Below are positions 8,699-17,485 of a DNA stretch of 64,000 bases, one piece after another. Where the stretch lies: assembly GCA_052035295.1 (NCBI GenBank), contig JBPOHS010000114.1:1-64000 (forward strand). The letters run 5' to 3'. The position numbers and the translations under genes were made by a program. Every line of letters starts with the position of its first letter. The first letter of the stretch is position 1. This DNA comes from HdN1 sp052035295. Lineage in GTDB: Bacteria > Pseudomonadota > Gammaproteobacteria > Pseudomonadales > Ketobacteraceae. The notes beneath the pieces were generated by a model. It ran no database searches. It was not told the origin of the DNA and worked only from the letters and a program-made list of their open reading frames with translations.

Positions 8699-10399
8699 TT
8701 ACCCGGTTTCTATCCAGTTCTTTACCACTTGCGCCACGCGTCGCGGATCTTCCGCCACGAGCGCCTTGATGGCATCGATATGCTGTTCAAAGCTGGCGTC
8801 AGGCCCGGGCAACAGCGGATTACTGGCACCGCCCGCGAAGGTCACATCCGCGCCGTCAAAGCCGCCGCCGAGGACACCGTCGGCCCCCACGCTGGCCAGC
8901 GCAGACTCCAGACTATCCACCGAATCTTCATGACGGTTCTGAGCCAGCCCTTTGAGTATAGGACGCAAAACCCCAAATATCAGGATAACAACAACGAGAA
9001 AGCCAGCACCCTGACGCGCCAGTTCAAGGAACCAGGGCTGCTGCCAGACCGGGAGTTCCGGAATGGCTTCGATCAGCTCGGGATGGAACGGCTGGTTGAT
9101 GACGGACACACTGTCACCCCGCGATGCGGTAAAACCAACAGCGTCCTTGACCAACATGGTGATGCGTTCGATTTCAGCCTCGCTGAGCGACGCCCGTGTC
9201 GGTTGTGTGCCAGGCGCGGCATCGGGTGCCGGGTTTTGCCATTTGTCGTCGAGCACCACCGCCACGGAAAGACGTTTGATTGCGCCGACCTGACGACGGG
9301 TATGACTGATGGTGCGATCAAGCTCATAATTGCGGGTCGCTTGTGCACGCTGGTTGCCGGGCGATTCCGAACTGGCGGTGCTGCTACCGGCAGCGCCCGT
9401 CGCTTTCTCGGGAACACTTGCCGCGCCTGGAGGCTGATTCGACAGGGCCCCGGGAATACCCATGGGACCCGCGCTCGATGATTTCTCATTGAGGGTTTGT
9501 TCACTGCGCAGCGCAGGCAGATCGGGATTGAACAACTCGGCCGTTTGCTCCACGACGTTAAAATCGATATCGGCAGTTACTTGCGCCTTGAAGTTTTCCG
9601 AGCCGACCAGCGGTTCCAGCAAATCACGTACGCGCGCAATGTATTCCTGTTCGACATTGCGCTGATAATCCAGTTGTTTTGACGCATACGCCATTTCACT
9701 GGAATCGGGCGATTCCGACAGCAAACGTCCGCGTTGATCCACCACGGTGACATCTTTGGCGCTCATCTCGGGAACGCTGGAGGCCACCAGATGCACAATC
9801 GCGCCAACCTGATCCTTTTCGAGCGAGCGCGTCGGATAGAGTTCGAGAAAAACACTGGCCGAAGGCTTGCGCTTGTCGTTGACGAATACAGAACGTTTGG
9901 GAATCGCCAGATGCACGCGCGCATTGCGCACGGGTGTCAGACTCGAAATCGTCTTGGCCAGTTCGCCTTCAATACTGCGGAAATAGCGGGTTTTCTCCAT
10001 GAACTGGCTGGTGCCAAAACTCTGCTCCTTGTCCAGCAGTTCATACCCCATCGCGTTACCGGTGGGAAAACCCTCCCGGGCCAGCAGCAATCGTGCATCG
10101 TCAATGCGGTCGGCGCGAACCAACAACATGCCGTTTGCGGTATCCACCTTGAAATCAATATTCTCACGTTGCAAAAGTGAAGACAGTTCTGACGCTTCCA
10201 GCGTGGTAACGTCGGTATAAAGCGGCTGGAAATTCGGTTCCTTCGACCACAGCACAACGCCGAAACCAATGGCAACACTGGCAGCGAGTCCGACCATGAG
10301 CCCCACCTGGCGCAACCAGGGCAGCTCGCCCAGGCCGTCCAACGCAGACATGATGGGATTGGAAGATTTGGGTTTGTCTTTTGCCTTGTCTTCAGCCAT
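8699..10399 (-). CDS. fliF: Flagellar MS-ring protein FliF
   Basis: A 566-residue FliF, the protein that forms the MS ring in the inner membrane. Two membrane segments bracket the periplasmic part, near residues 28-50 and 445-465. The ring-building motifs include EGELAKTISSLTPVRNARVHLA and ASVFLEL. The C-terminal tail (VAQVVKNWI) is the FliG-binding region. A Ser/Ala/Gly/Pro-rich loop lies at about 315-350, as in other FliF proteins. It follows fliE by 71 bases. Confidence 0.97.
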   Translation of the reverse strand: MAEDKAKDKPKSSNPIMSALDGLGELPWLRQVGLMVGLAASVAIGFGVVLWSKEPNFQPLYTDVTTLEASELSSLLQRENIDFKVDTANGMLLVRADRIDDARLLLAREGFPTGNAMGYELLDKEQSFGTSQFMEKTRYFRSIEGELAKTISSLTPVRNARVHLAIPKRSVFVNDKRKPSASVFLELYPTRSLEKDQVGAIVHLVASSVPEMSAKDVTVVDQRGRLLSESPDSSEMAYASKQLDYQRNVEQEYIARVRDLLEPLVGSENFKAQVTADIDFNVVEQTAELFNPDLPALRSEQTLNEKSSSAGPMGIPGALSNQPPGAASVPEKATGAAGSSTASSESPGNQRAQATRNYELDRTISHTRRQVGAIKRLSVAVVLDDKWQNPAPDAAPGTQPTRASLSEAEIERITMLVKDAVGFTASRGDSVSVINQPFHPELIEAIPELPVWQQPWFLELARQGAGFLVVVILIFGVLRPILKGLAQNRHEDSVDSLESALASVGADGVLGGGFDGADVTFAGGASNPLLPGPDASFEQHIDAIKALVAEDPRRVAQVVKNWIETG

Positions 10400-10470
10400 G
10401 GCTTAACAACTCTTTTGACAATTACTGCGGGGAACTAAAACACCGGACCAGAGGATCAATACGCCGCTGT

Positions 10471-10812
10471 TCACACCGGCATGTTCATGATTTCCTTGTA
10501 GGCTTCTACCAATTTGTTACGCACCTGAACCGTTGCCTGGAAAGCGACACTGGATTTCTGGCTGGCGACCATGACGCGGGTGATATCGGTTGCACCATCG
10601 GTGCGGATATATTCCGTTTGCAAGGCATCGGTGGTCTTCTGCATCTGGTTGACCTGGTTCACCGCATCCGAAAACAGATTGCCAAAACCCGGCTTGTCGG
10701 TCTGGGGCGTTGGCGGCAATAGATCGGGGGCGCGATCCAGGCCGGCATTGCGGCGAATCTGGCGCATTTGCGCCAGGACCTGATCGATACTCATGTTCAT
10801 GGACGTGTCCAT
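10471..10812 (-). CDS. fliE: Flagellar hook-basal body protein FliE
   Basis: A 113-residue FliE, the junction between the MS ring and the rod. The C-terminal half carries the family pattern (FSDAVNQVNQMQ, then DITRVMVASQKSSVAFQATV and RNKLVEAYKEIMNMPV). The ATG at 10812 has a GGAG six bases upstream. It is the first gene of fliEFGHIJ. The 46 bases before it contain no clear promoter; a degraded -24/-12-like stretch is too weak to call. Confidence 0.96.
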   Translation of the reverse strand: MDTSMNMSIDQVLAQMRQIRRNAGLDRAPDLLPPTPQTDKPGFGNLFSDAVNQVNQMQKTTDALQTEYIRTDGATDITRVMVASQKSSVAFQATVQVRNKLVEAYKEIMNMPV

Positions 10813-10858
10813 ATCAAACTCCGCAAATCATTGGCAGGTTTTTTGACAGGTAAAATGC

Positions 10859-12208
10859 CTATGCACACATGCTTTCAATATCTATTCCATGTTCACGCAT
10901 TCTTGCCAATTTATAACGCAAGGTGCGTGGACTGATGCCCAGGCGGGCCGCCGTATTCTTTTTGCTACCGCCCTCAAGCTTGAGCGTTTCAATGATGATC
11001 TGGAATTCGCGCTGACGTAAGTCTTCGTCCAGCAAGCCTTTTGCATCTTCAAACAGACCATCTTCCAGTTGTGCGACCATATCGTCCTCGACGATGAAGA
11101 TATCCTCTTCCTCGATGACACCGCCGGTGGCAAGAATCATTGCACGTTGCATGACGTTGTCGAGCTCACGAATGTTGCCCGGCCAACGATGCGTCAATAA
11201 TTTTTCCTTGGCAGCGTCACTGAGAATTGGCGCGATGGAAGATTGACTCGCTTTTTTGCGCAACATCGCATCGGCCAGCGGAATAATGTCGCCCCGACGC
11301 TCACGCAGCGGACGCCAGCGCAGGGGAAACACCGCCAGACGGTAATACAGGTCTTCGCGGAAGCGGCCATTTTCCACTTCCGAGCGCAGATTGCGGTTGG
11401 TCGTGGCAATGACGCGGACATCCAGTGGAATAGCGCGTTTTCCGCCAATACGTTCCACTTCACGTTCCTGCAACACGCGCAACAGTTTTGCCTGCAGCGT
11501 GAAATCCATTTCGGAAATCTCATCCAGCAACAACGTTCCACCATTGGCGAGTTCGAATTTTCCGGGTTGACTCTGGTGGGCACCGGTAAACGAGCCTTTT
11601 TCATGCCCGAACAGAATGGCTTCCAGCATATTCTCGGGAATCGCTGCGCAATTGATGGCTACAAACGGCTTGTCTGCACGATTGGAATGGCGATGGATAT
11701 AACGTGCCAGCACCTCCTTGCCGGTACCTGATTCCCCCATGATTAAAACGGTTGAATCCGTCTTGGCCACTTTGTCAGCCAGCTGAAAGGTCTTGAGCGA
11801 CTCGACATCCTTGGCAACCGGTTCCTCGGCATCGACCACTTCGTTTTGCGGCGCATATTTTCTGACGATATCCAGCAGTTTCTCAATGGAAAACGGCTTT
11901 TCCATGAAATCGACGGCACCATTGCGGATGGCCTGCACGGCATTTTCGACATTGCCATACGCCGTCACGATGACTACCGGCGTCTGTGGCCATTCACCGG
12001 CAATTTTGCGCAATAGCTGGAACCCATCCACGCGCGGCATGTTGACATCGGAAATCACCATCGAAAATGGCTGTGAAGCCATCATTGACAAAGCCTGTTC
12101 GCCATTTTCGGCCTCTTCCACGCCATAGCCGTGCATGGACAGCGTTTCTGAGACGGCATCACGCAAATCAACATCATCTTCTACCAACAAAATCGGAAAT
12201 CTGGACAT
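10859..12208 (-). CDS. flrC: Sigma-54-dependent flagellar response regulator FlrC/FleR
   Basis: A 449-residue NtrC-type activator for mid-level flagellar genes. The receiver has Asp54 as phospho-acceptor; the AAA+ domain has Walker A GESGTGKE (about 158-165); a Fis-type helix-turn-helix ends the protein (NTAARLGISPRTLRYKLARM). The sigma-54 contact loop reads GSFTGA rather than the usual GAFTGA. An upstream in-frame start exists, but the ATG at 12208 has a perfect GAGGT ribosome site six bases away and starts directly with the receiver, so it is preferred. It follows flrB by 13 bases and is the likely phosphorylation partner of FlrB. Confidence 0.94.
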   Translation of the reverse strand: MSRFPILLVEDDVDLRDAVSETLSMHGYGVEEAENGEQALSMMASQPFSMVISDVNMPRVDGFQLLRKIAGEWPQTPVVIVTAYGNVENAVQAIRNGAVDFMEKPFSIEKLLDIVRKYAPQNEVVDAEEPVAKDVESLKTFQLADKVAKTDSTVLIMGESGTGKEVLARYIHRHSNRADKPFVAINCAAIPENMLEAILFGHEKGSFTGAHQSQPGKFELANGGTLLLDEISEMDFTLQAKLLRVLQEREVERIGGKRAIPLDVRVIATTNRNLRSEVENGRFREDLYYRLAVFPLRWRPLRERRGDIIPLADAMLRKKASQSSIAPILSDAAKEKLLTHRWPGNIRELDNVMQRAMILATGGVIEEEDIFIVEDDMVAQLEDGLFEDAKGLLDEDLRQREFQIIIETLKLEGGSKKNTAARLGISPRTLRYKLARMREHGIDIESMCA

Positions 12209-12221
12209 GTGACACCTCAAC

Positions 12222-13481
12222 TCAGTGATTGGCAGAAGCATTCAGCAGCGGCAGCTGGACACGCACCAGCAAGCCACCCGATGCAGCAGTAATTAAATCC
12301 ATGGCACCGCCATGGCCGGTAATGACGGCGTAGACCACCGGCAAGCCCAGGCCGGTGCCATGTGCCTTGGTGGTATAAAACGGTTCAAGAACCTTGCTCA
12401 TCTGTTCCTGACTGATACCCGGACCGTTATCGATCAGGTCTATGGTCAGCATGTTTTTCTGGTCGCAGCCAAAACGCAGCTGAAGCGCAGGACGAACACC
12501 ATTTTCTTCGCACGCCTGAATGGCGTTTTCCACCAGATTGCAGAACGCGGAGATCAGATAGGCACGATTGCATTGCAGTAAGAACGTATCACTGCACTGC
12601 CCTTCAACACTCAGGGTACCGTGCTTGTCATCCAGAATTTCCTTGCTGGCGGTAATGAGTTGTTCAAGCAGCGTGACTGCATGCAACCGATCATTCATCA
12701 GAAACCCGGATTTGGAAAAAATCAGCATGTCTTTCACCTGACGGTCCAGGTGCGTCAATTTTTCCATGACACGATGGGCATAACGGCCTTTACGGGACGT
12801 CGTCGATTCACCGGCCACCAGGTGTTCCGCAAAAATCATCGCGGATGACAGTGGCGTTCTGATCTGATGCGCCAACGAGGCCATCATGCGGCCCATTTCC
12901 GACAGCTTTTCGAGGTGATGAATCTTGTTTTGCAAACGACGGGTTTCTGTCAGATCGGTAAGCACTACGACCTGCCCCCCTTTTTCCGACAACGGCTGTG
13001 TAGCGATCGACACAACCCGCCCGGATTTCAGCAACAATTCGTTGCCGCAGACGGTCGTGTCAAAAAAGACTTCATCGATCACACTGGCCCATTTTCTTGA
13101 CACGATGTTCCTGCCCAGCAATTCCAGCGCGGCCGGATTGGCATCGTCGACATAGCCCTTGGCGTCGAGCGTGATAACGGCAACAGGCATGGCCGCAAGC
13201 AGTTTTTCCATCCGCTCGGAAATTGATTCCTTGGCATGGACTTCTTTTGACAGCGCCTGATCCGCCAGAGCCAGTTCGCCCTTCAGGGCTTCGACTTCCA
13301 GCGTCAAGGTTTCGTAGGAATCTGTCAGTTGCTCGGTAATCGTCTGGAAAAGCTGGATCGTCGCGGGCAAACTGCCAACCCCGGAAGCTTGCGAACCCGG
13401 CACGACGGCCCGCTGCGCCAGCTTCTTGAATTCCAGTGTTTTTACGACGGATTCGTCCTGTTTCTTGGCGATGGATGGCAT
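12222..13481 (-). CDS. flrB: Flagellar sensor histidine kinase FlrB/FleS
   Basis: A 419-residue soluble histidine kinase with no membrane segments, as in FlrB/FleS. Order: N-terminal coiled coil (about 40-95), a PAS domain (about 95-180), then the H box ASLAHQIRTPLS with His205, and an ATPase domain with the N box NLVENAIQACEE and G motifs DNGPGIS and GTGLGLPVV. It should phosphorylate FlrC, encoded directly downstream. A sigma-54 promoter lies about 40 bases upstream of its start, consistent with activation by FlrA. Confidence 0.95.
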   Translation of the reverse strand: MPSIAKKQDESVVKTLEFKKLAQRAVVPGSQASGVGSLPATIQLFQTITEQLTDSYETLTLEVEALKGELALADQALSKEVHAKESISERMEKLLAAMPVAVITLDAKGYVDDANPAALELLGRNIVSRKWASVIDEVFFDTTVCGNELLLKSGRVVSIATQPLSEKGGQVVVLTDLTETRRLQNKIHHLEKLSEMGRMMASLAHQIRTPLSSAMIFAEHLVAGESTTSRKGRYAHRVMEKLTHLDRQVKDMLIFSKSGFLMNDRLHAVTLLEQLITASKEILDDKHGTLSVEGQCSDTFLLQCNRAYLISAFCNLVENAIQACEENGVRPALQLRFGCDQKNMLTIDLIDNGPGISQEQMSKVLEPFYTTKAHGTGLGLPVVYAVITGHGGAMDLITAASGGLLVRVQLPLLNASANH

Positions 13482-13522
13482 GACATTTTTCCTTCAGACT
13501 ACCTTCAGTATCAGTCAGAAAG

Positions 13523-13537
13523 GCAAAGGCTGTGCCA
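13523..13537 (-). promoter_or_regulatory. Sigma-54 (-24/-12) promoter of flrBC
   Basis: Read on the minus strand the site is TGGCAC-N5-TTGC, matching the conserved RpoN -24 and -12 elements with exact spacing. It lies in the 121-base gap between flrA and flrB, giving a leader of about 30 bases. It fits the known hierarchy in which FlrA (FleQ) with RpoN switches on flrBC. Confidence 0.8.
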
Positions 13538-13602
13538 GTATAAAATGTGTGCGGAATTTCAGGCGGTTAGCAATGACGACTCACTTTTTTGCAAAGTGGC
13601 CG

Positions 13603-15057
13603 TCATTCGTTTGACAGGTCCATATAACGGCCGAGATCGTATTTACGCATTTTTTCGACCAGAGTCGTTCTGCGAATACGCAGTTTTTCTGCGGCGCGTG
13701 CAACGATACCATTGGCATCATCAAGGGCTTGCTTGATCATGCTGCTCTCGAGGTTAGCAAGATATTCTTTCAGGTCGATACCCGTCACAGGCAACAAAGG
13801 TACCGCGTCAAGATTGGCATAACCGGGGCCGCCACTCTTCTGGATTTCTTCGAGCTGCTCGGCTTTTTCTTCATCGATTTCATCGACATGACGAAAGCGT
13901 TTCGGTAAATCCGACACCCCGACGACACCGTAAGGGTGCGTGATAATCAGACGCTCCACCAGATTGGCCAATTCCCTGACATTGCCCGGCCAGTTATGGC
14001 GGCACAAAGCCATGATGGCTGCAGAATTGAACCGGATGGAACCACGTTTTTCATTTTCGATGCGCGCCACCAGCTCGTTGAGCAGCAGCGGAATGTCTTC
14101 GGTTCTGTCCCGCAGGGGAGGCGTTTCGATCGGGAACACGTTGACGCGATAAAACAAGTCTTCGCGGAACTTCCCTTCTTCGATCAGTTTTTCCAGGTCC
14201 TGGTGCGTTGCGGCAATGACGCGAACGTCAGCCTGCAGGGTTTTGGTTCCCCCGACCCGTTCAAAGGTTCTTTCCTGCAATACACGCAGCAATTTCACCT
14301 GCATATGCAAAGGCATGTCACCAATTTCATCGAGAAAAATGGTGCCACCCTGTGCCATTTCAAAACGGCCGGCACGACTGGTGATGGCGCCGGTGAAGGC
14401 ACCCTTCTCATGGCCAAACAACTCACTTTCGAGCAGTTCGTTCGGAATTGCACCGCAATTGACGGGCACAAACGGCTTGTGACGACGATGCGAGTTGTAA
14501 TGCAGATTGCGGGCGACAACTTCCTTGCCGGTTCCGGATTCCCCCGTAATCAGCACGTTAACATCCTTGTCGGCCACCTGCGCCATCAGTTCGCGCACCT
14601 TGACGATAGCGCGACTGGTGCCGACAAGGCTGCGGAACAATTGGGCTTCGCGACGCTGCGCACGCACCGGATCAGCCGTGAATTGATCCTTGTAAACTTG
14701 TGAGCGATGCAGCGTATCCATCATCTTGGTGTAATTGGGAGGCGTTTCGACCCGGGCAATGACCGCCTTACGGACGTCATCATCCACATCTTCATCCTTG
14801 TTATCCTCATCCACCAACACAATCGGGAGGCTTTTTTCCCAGGCCAGCACATCAGCCGCCAATTTTGACCAAGACCCTTTGACAGCGCCGATCAACAAGC
14901 AGCAAAAGCCCTCTGTTTCCTGCCCGTCTACCGCGGCACGCCAACCGTCAGTGCCGGCATCAAAGGTCTGTTCACCGATAAAATCGAGAATCACCTTGAG
15001 ATCATGACGACGCTGGACATTGTCATCAATCAGAAGAATTTTTATTTCCCGCCACAT
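13603..15057 (-). CDS. flrA: Sigma-54-dependent master flagellar activator FlrA/FleQ
   Basis: A 484-residue master regulator with a FleQ-type receiver-like N terminus, an AAA+ domain with Walker A GESGTGKE (about 172-179) and the intact sigma-54 loop GAFTGA (about 219-224), and a Fis-type helix-turn-helix at the C terminus (RAAEKLRIRRTTLVEKM). A start at 15120 is open, but the ATG at 15057 has a GGGA ribosome site at good spacing and opens with the MWREIKILLIDDN segment usual for this family, so it is chosen. FleQ homologues also bind cyclic di-GMP. It lies downstream of the glycosylation cassette, separated by 266 bases, so it probably has its own promoter. Confidence 0.95.
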   Translation of the reverse strand: MWREIKILLIDDNVQRRHDLKVILDFIGEQTFDAGTDGWRAAVDGQETEGFCCLLIGAVKGSWSKLAADVLAWEKSLPIVLVDEDNKDEDVDDDVRKAVIARVETPPNYTKMMDTLHRSQVYKDQFTADPVRAQRREAQLFRSLVGTSRAIVKVRELMAQVADKDVNVLITGESGTGKEVVARNLHYNSHRRHKPFVPVNCGAIPNELLESELFGHEKGAFTGAITSRAGRFEMAQGGTIFLDEIGDMPLHMQVKLLRVLQERTFERVGGTKTLQADVRVIAATHQDLEKLIEEGKFREDLFYRVNVFPIETPPLRDRTEDIPLLLNELVARIENEKRGSIRFNSAAIMALCRHNWPGNVRELANLVERLIITHPYGVVGVSDLPKRFRHVDEIDEEKAEQLEEIQKSGGPGYANLDAVPLLPVTGIDLKEYLANLESSMIKQALDDANGIVARAAEKLRIRRTTLVEKMRKYDLGRYMDLSNE

Positions 15058-15243
15058 AGCTTCCCAGGTTCCATCAAAACAACACGCCAGCCAGTCACCT
15101 GTCAGAGTTCGCCGCCTCAACGGGCCAGCGCCAACTTCCCACCGGCAACGTGTCGAAATTTAATCAGTGGTCATAGAAGTTAAGGCCACAAATCCGGAGA
15201 AGGTCAAATTAATGACGCAAAAGATTTGAGATTACGTAGAGGA

Positions 15244-15308
15244 AACGACGCTAAACCCGCGTCGTTACTGGGTTTCGCCAGAATTCCGTCGATGCGGAAC
15301 CGAATTCT
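15244..15308 (-). terminator. Paired hairpins between the cassette and flrA
   Basis: The 266-base gap between the acyltransferase gene and flrA holds two inverted repeats: CAGAATTC/GAATTCTG at 15278-15285 and 15301-15308, then ACGACGC/GCGTCGT at 15244-15250 and 15258-15264. In the minus-strand transcript only a TTT follows the second stem, so this is at best a weak terminator for the cassette. The rest of the gap (15058-15243) should contain the flrA promoter, but I cannot point to one. Confidence 0.4.
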
Positions 15309-15323
15309 GCCGATAGCGCAGAA

Positions 15324-16250
15324 TCAGCGAGAAGGTCCCGCGACAATGCCCGGCACCACCTTCGCAGGATTGCCCAGAACAGAGGTTCCGGCGTCAATAT
15401 TCCGCATGACCACGCTGCCCATCGCCACCGAAACGCTGTCCCCGAGCACCAGGTTGTCGCGGACATTGACCCCCAACCCCAGCGTCACATGACGGCCAAA
15501 CCGGCTATTACCGCCAATCAGACACCCGACCGACATCCAGGTCTTCTCGCCAAGCTGCACACCATGACCAATGTTGCAAAGATTGCCAATGATACAGCCG
15601 GCCCCGATCCTGGTGCTGGTGAGCGCACCTCTTGCAATAACGCAACCTGCGCCGATTTCCACGCCGGTTTCTATCAGCGTACCGGCCAGGTGTGGAAAAC
15701 GCAGCACCCTTCCATCCAGTGCGGAATAACGGGCGATGCCTTCGCATCCAACAACGCAGTTTTCGCGTAGCACCACATCTTGCATTAAAACGCTGCCCTC
15801 CTTGACCACACAGCCCGCGTGAATTTTACAGCCCGGGCCGATAAAGACCTGATCCTCGATGATTGCGCGGGGATGCACCCACGCCGAACCATCGATACCC
15901 ACAGCCGCCGGCGCAAGGCTGCTCAAGGCACGAAAACCGCCGCGCGCCAACTGCGCAAAGGCAAAGTCGATAAACCAGGCGCGGGGATCATCGCAAACCG
16001 CCAATGACCGACAGCACAGTTCAGGGGCAATCCCGGCAGTAGTAACGACCACGGTATCGTGCAATGCGACACGCTGGGCATCATCCGGCATGCGATCGAT
16101 AAAGCAAAGGGTGTCCGCTTCCGGGTAGCGACCATTGCATACGCCTTTCAGCAGGCGATCATCGGCTGCAAAAGCAGAGCGCGATAACCCGGGCGAAGTC
16201 AACACTTCGCCAGTGGTCAGCGGGGTTGCAAAGGAGATGTATTCAGGCAT
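15324..16250 (-). CDS. LpxD-like acyl-ACP-dependent N-acyltransferase (sugar modification)
   Basis: A 308-residue protein whose C-terminal 190 residues form a left-handed parallel beta-helix of hexapeptide repeats. The repeat region follows LpxD closely: an RGAL..T.IG.G.II.N pattern, then NIGHGV with His229 at the place of the LpxD catalytic His. LpxD transfers a 3-hydroxyacyl group from acyl carrier protein to the amino group of UDP-glucosamine. The first 110 residues do not look like LpxD's uridine-binding domain, so the sugar nucleotide may differ. It is the last gene of a cassette that encodes an ACP and a KAS III, so an acyl-ACP donor is likely. The inferred role is N-acylation of an amino sugar destined for flagellin. 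A simple acetyltransferase is the main alternative. Confidence 0.75.
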   Translation of the reverse strand: MPEYISFATPLTTGEVLTSPGLSRSAFAADDRLLKGVCNGRYPEADTLCFIDRMPDDAQRVALHDTVVVTTAGIAPELCCRSLAVCDDPRAWFIDFAFAQLARGGFRALSSLAPAAVGIDGSAWVHPRAIIEDQVFIGPGCKIHAGCVVKEGSVLMQDVVLRENCVVGCEGIARYSALDGRVLRFPHLAGTLIETGVEIGAGCVIARGALTSTRIGAGCIIGNLCNIGHGVQLGEKTWMSVGCLIGGNSRFGRHVTLGLGVNVRDNLVLGDSVSVAMGSVVMRNIDAGTSVLGNPAKVVPGIVAGPSR

Positions 16251-16305
16251 GTTCGCCTAAGACCCTGTTCGCCCGAGACGATGCGCGTTATGGGAATAAT
16301 GCGCG

Positions 16306-16560
16306 TTACAAGCGGCTATTGAGACTGGCGACAATACTGTCAACCGACCCCCACGCCCCTGAAGACATGTCAGCATCGCTGATCTTGATATTGAATTCTT
16401 CCTGGATGGCCAGCATGGCGTTGATCATGTCGAGCGAATCGACGCCTTGCTTGCTGAGTGACATCGACGGATCGAGAGTGGAAATATCCGAATCAAGCCC
16501 CGCCGAATTCATGACGGCAATGACCTTTTCCCTGCTGACAGCCTGTGCAACATTAACCAT
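16306..16560 (-). CDS. Dedicated acyl carrier protein
   Basis: An 84-residue acyl carrier protein. The phosphopantetheine site is Ser42 in GVDSLDMIN, with the usual acidic helix after it. It overlaps the upstream KAS III gene by 8 bases and precedes the LpxD-like gene by 55. Being encoded away from the fab genes and inside a sugar-modification cassette, it is most likely a specialised carrier for the acyl group that decorates the sugar rather than the housekeeping AcpP. Confidence 0.9.
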   Translation of the reverse strand: MVNVAQAVSREKVIAVMNSAGLDSDISTLDPSMSLSKQGVDSLDMINAMLAIQEEFNIKISDADMSSGAWGSVDSIVASLNSRL

Positions 16561-17485
16561 GACGGCACCTGTTCAAAATGGAAGTTCCTGCAGACAATCC
16601 CACACCAAACCCACTGACCAACACCCGCGAAAATTGCTCATCGTGAATGCGTTCTTCAAGCACCAGAGGAATGGAAGAAGACACGGTGTTGCCGTAATCA
16701 CGGATCACGAAAGGCACCTTGTCAGGATTGATTTTAACGCGTTTTGTCAATTGTTCAACGATGAACTTGCTGGCCTGATGTAATGCAAAAAGATCAATAT
16801 CTTCTTTGCCAATTCCGTTTTTTTCAAGACAACGTTCAATGGATTTTGGCAACTCCGTCATCACGAAGTTGAAAATACCGCGCCCATCCATCGCCAATGC
16901 GCCGGAATCCAGCTTGCGTAGCAACTGCCACTGACTCCCGTCGGTAAGAAATTCACCTTTTCCAGGCACCCACAACGGATCGGTCGTCAGCAATGTGACT
17001 GACGCGGCATCACCAAACAGCAGATCGGTATTCTTGTCCTGCGGATCGACGATTTTGGAATAGGGATCGGCGGTGAACAACAAGCCGTTACTCAGCCCGT
17101 TCTGCGTCATGAAGGCTACCGCTGTATGTAACGCGTACACCCAACCCGAACACCCCAGCGAAATATCAAAGGCGGCACAATGCGGAGACAACCCCAGTCG
17201 GCCATGCACCATGGCCGATACATGCGGAATATTCAGATCGGGGGTTTGTGTCACCACCACCAGAAAGTCCACGCACGCAGGGTCGACGTTGCACTTTCGC
17301 TGCAGCGCATCGTACGCGTTTACGCAGGCGTCCGACGCCTGCTGATCGGCAGATAGCCGACTGAGACGGCGAATACCGATTTTTTCCAGTACAAACCCTT
17401 CATCAGTCTCATGTCGGGTCAGCTTGTCCAGATTGTCTTCGCGTCCGTCGGGTATCCACGCTGCGATCTCCTTGATACCAATCAT
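16553..17485 (-). CDS. 3-oxoacyl-ACP synthase III family protein
   Basis: A 310-residue thiolase-fold enzyme of the FabH family. The catalytic triad is present: Cys112 in SLGCSGWVYAL, His in FALHQAS and Asn in YGNTVSSSIP. It would condense a short acyl-CoA with malonyl-ACP to give a 3-oxoacyl-ACP. Similar KAS III genes occur in the flagellin glycosylation islands of Pseudomonas, where they are linked to acylated amino sugars. The ATG at 17485 has a GGAGG ribosome site and overlaps the upstream stop by four bases. Confidence 0.9.
   Translation of the reverse strand: MIGIKEIAAWIPDGREDNLDKLTRHETDEGFVLEKIGIRRLSRLSADQQASDACVNAYDALQRKCNVDPACVDFLVVVTQTPDLNIPHVSAMVHGRLGLSPHCAAFDISLGCSGWVYALHTAVAFMTQNGLSNGLLFTADPYSKIVDPQDKNTDLLFGDAASVTLLTTDPLWVPGKGEFLTDGSQWQLLRKLDSGALAMDGRGIFNFVMTELPKSIERCLEKNGIGKEDIDLFALHQASKFIVEQLTKRVKINPDKVPFVIRDYGNTVSSSIPLVLEERIHDEQFSRVLVSGFGVGLSAGTSILNRCRHG

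Noticed and set aside
10813..10858. A sigma-54-like stretch upstream of fliE
   Set aside because: It reads CTGCCA-N5-TTGC, losing the GG of the -24 element, so it is too weak to call.
15309..15316. GCCGATAG on the plus strand between the cassette and flrA
   Set aside because: No matching -35 at N11 upstream, and the neighbouring genes are on the minus strand.
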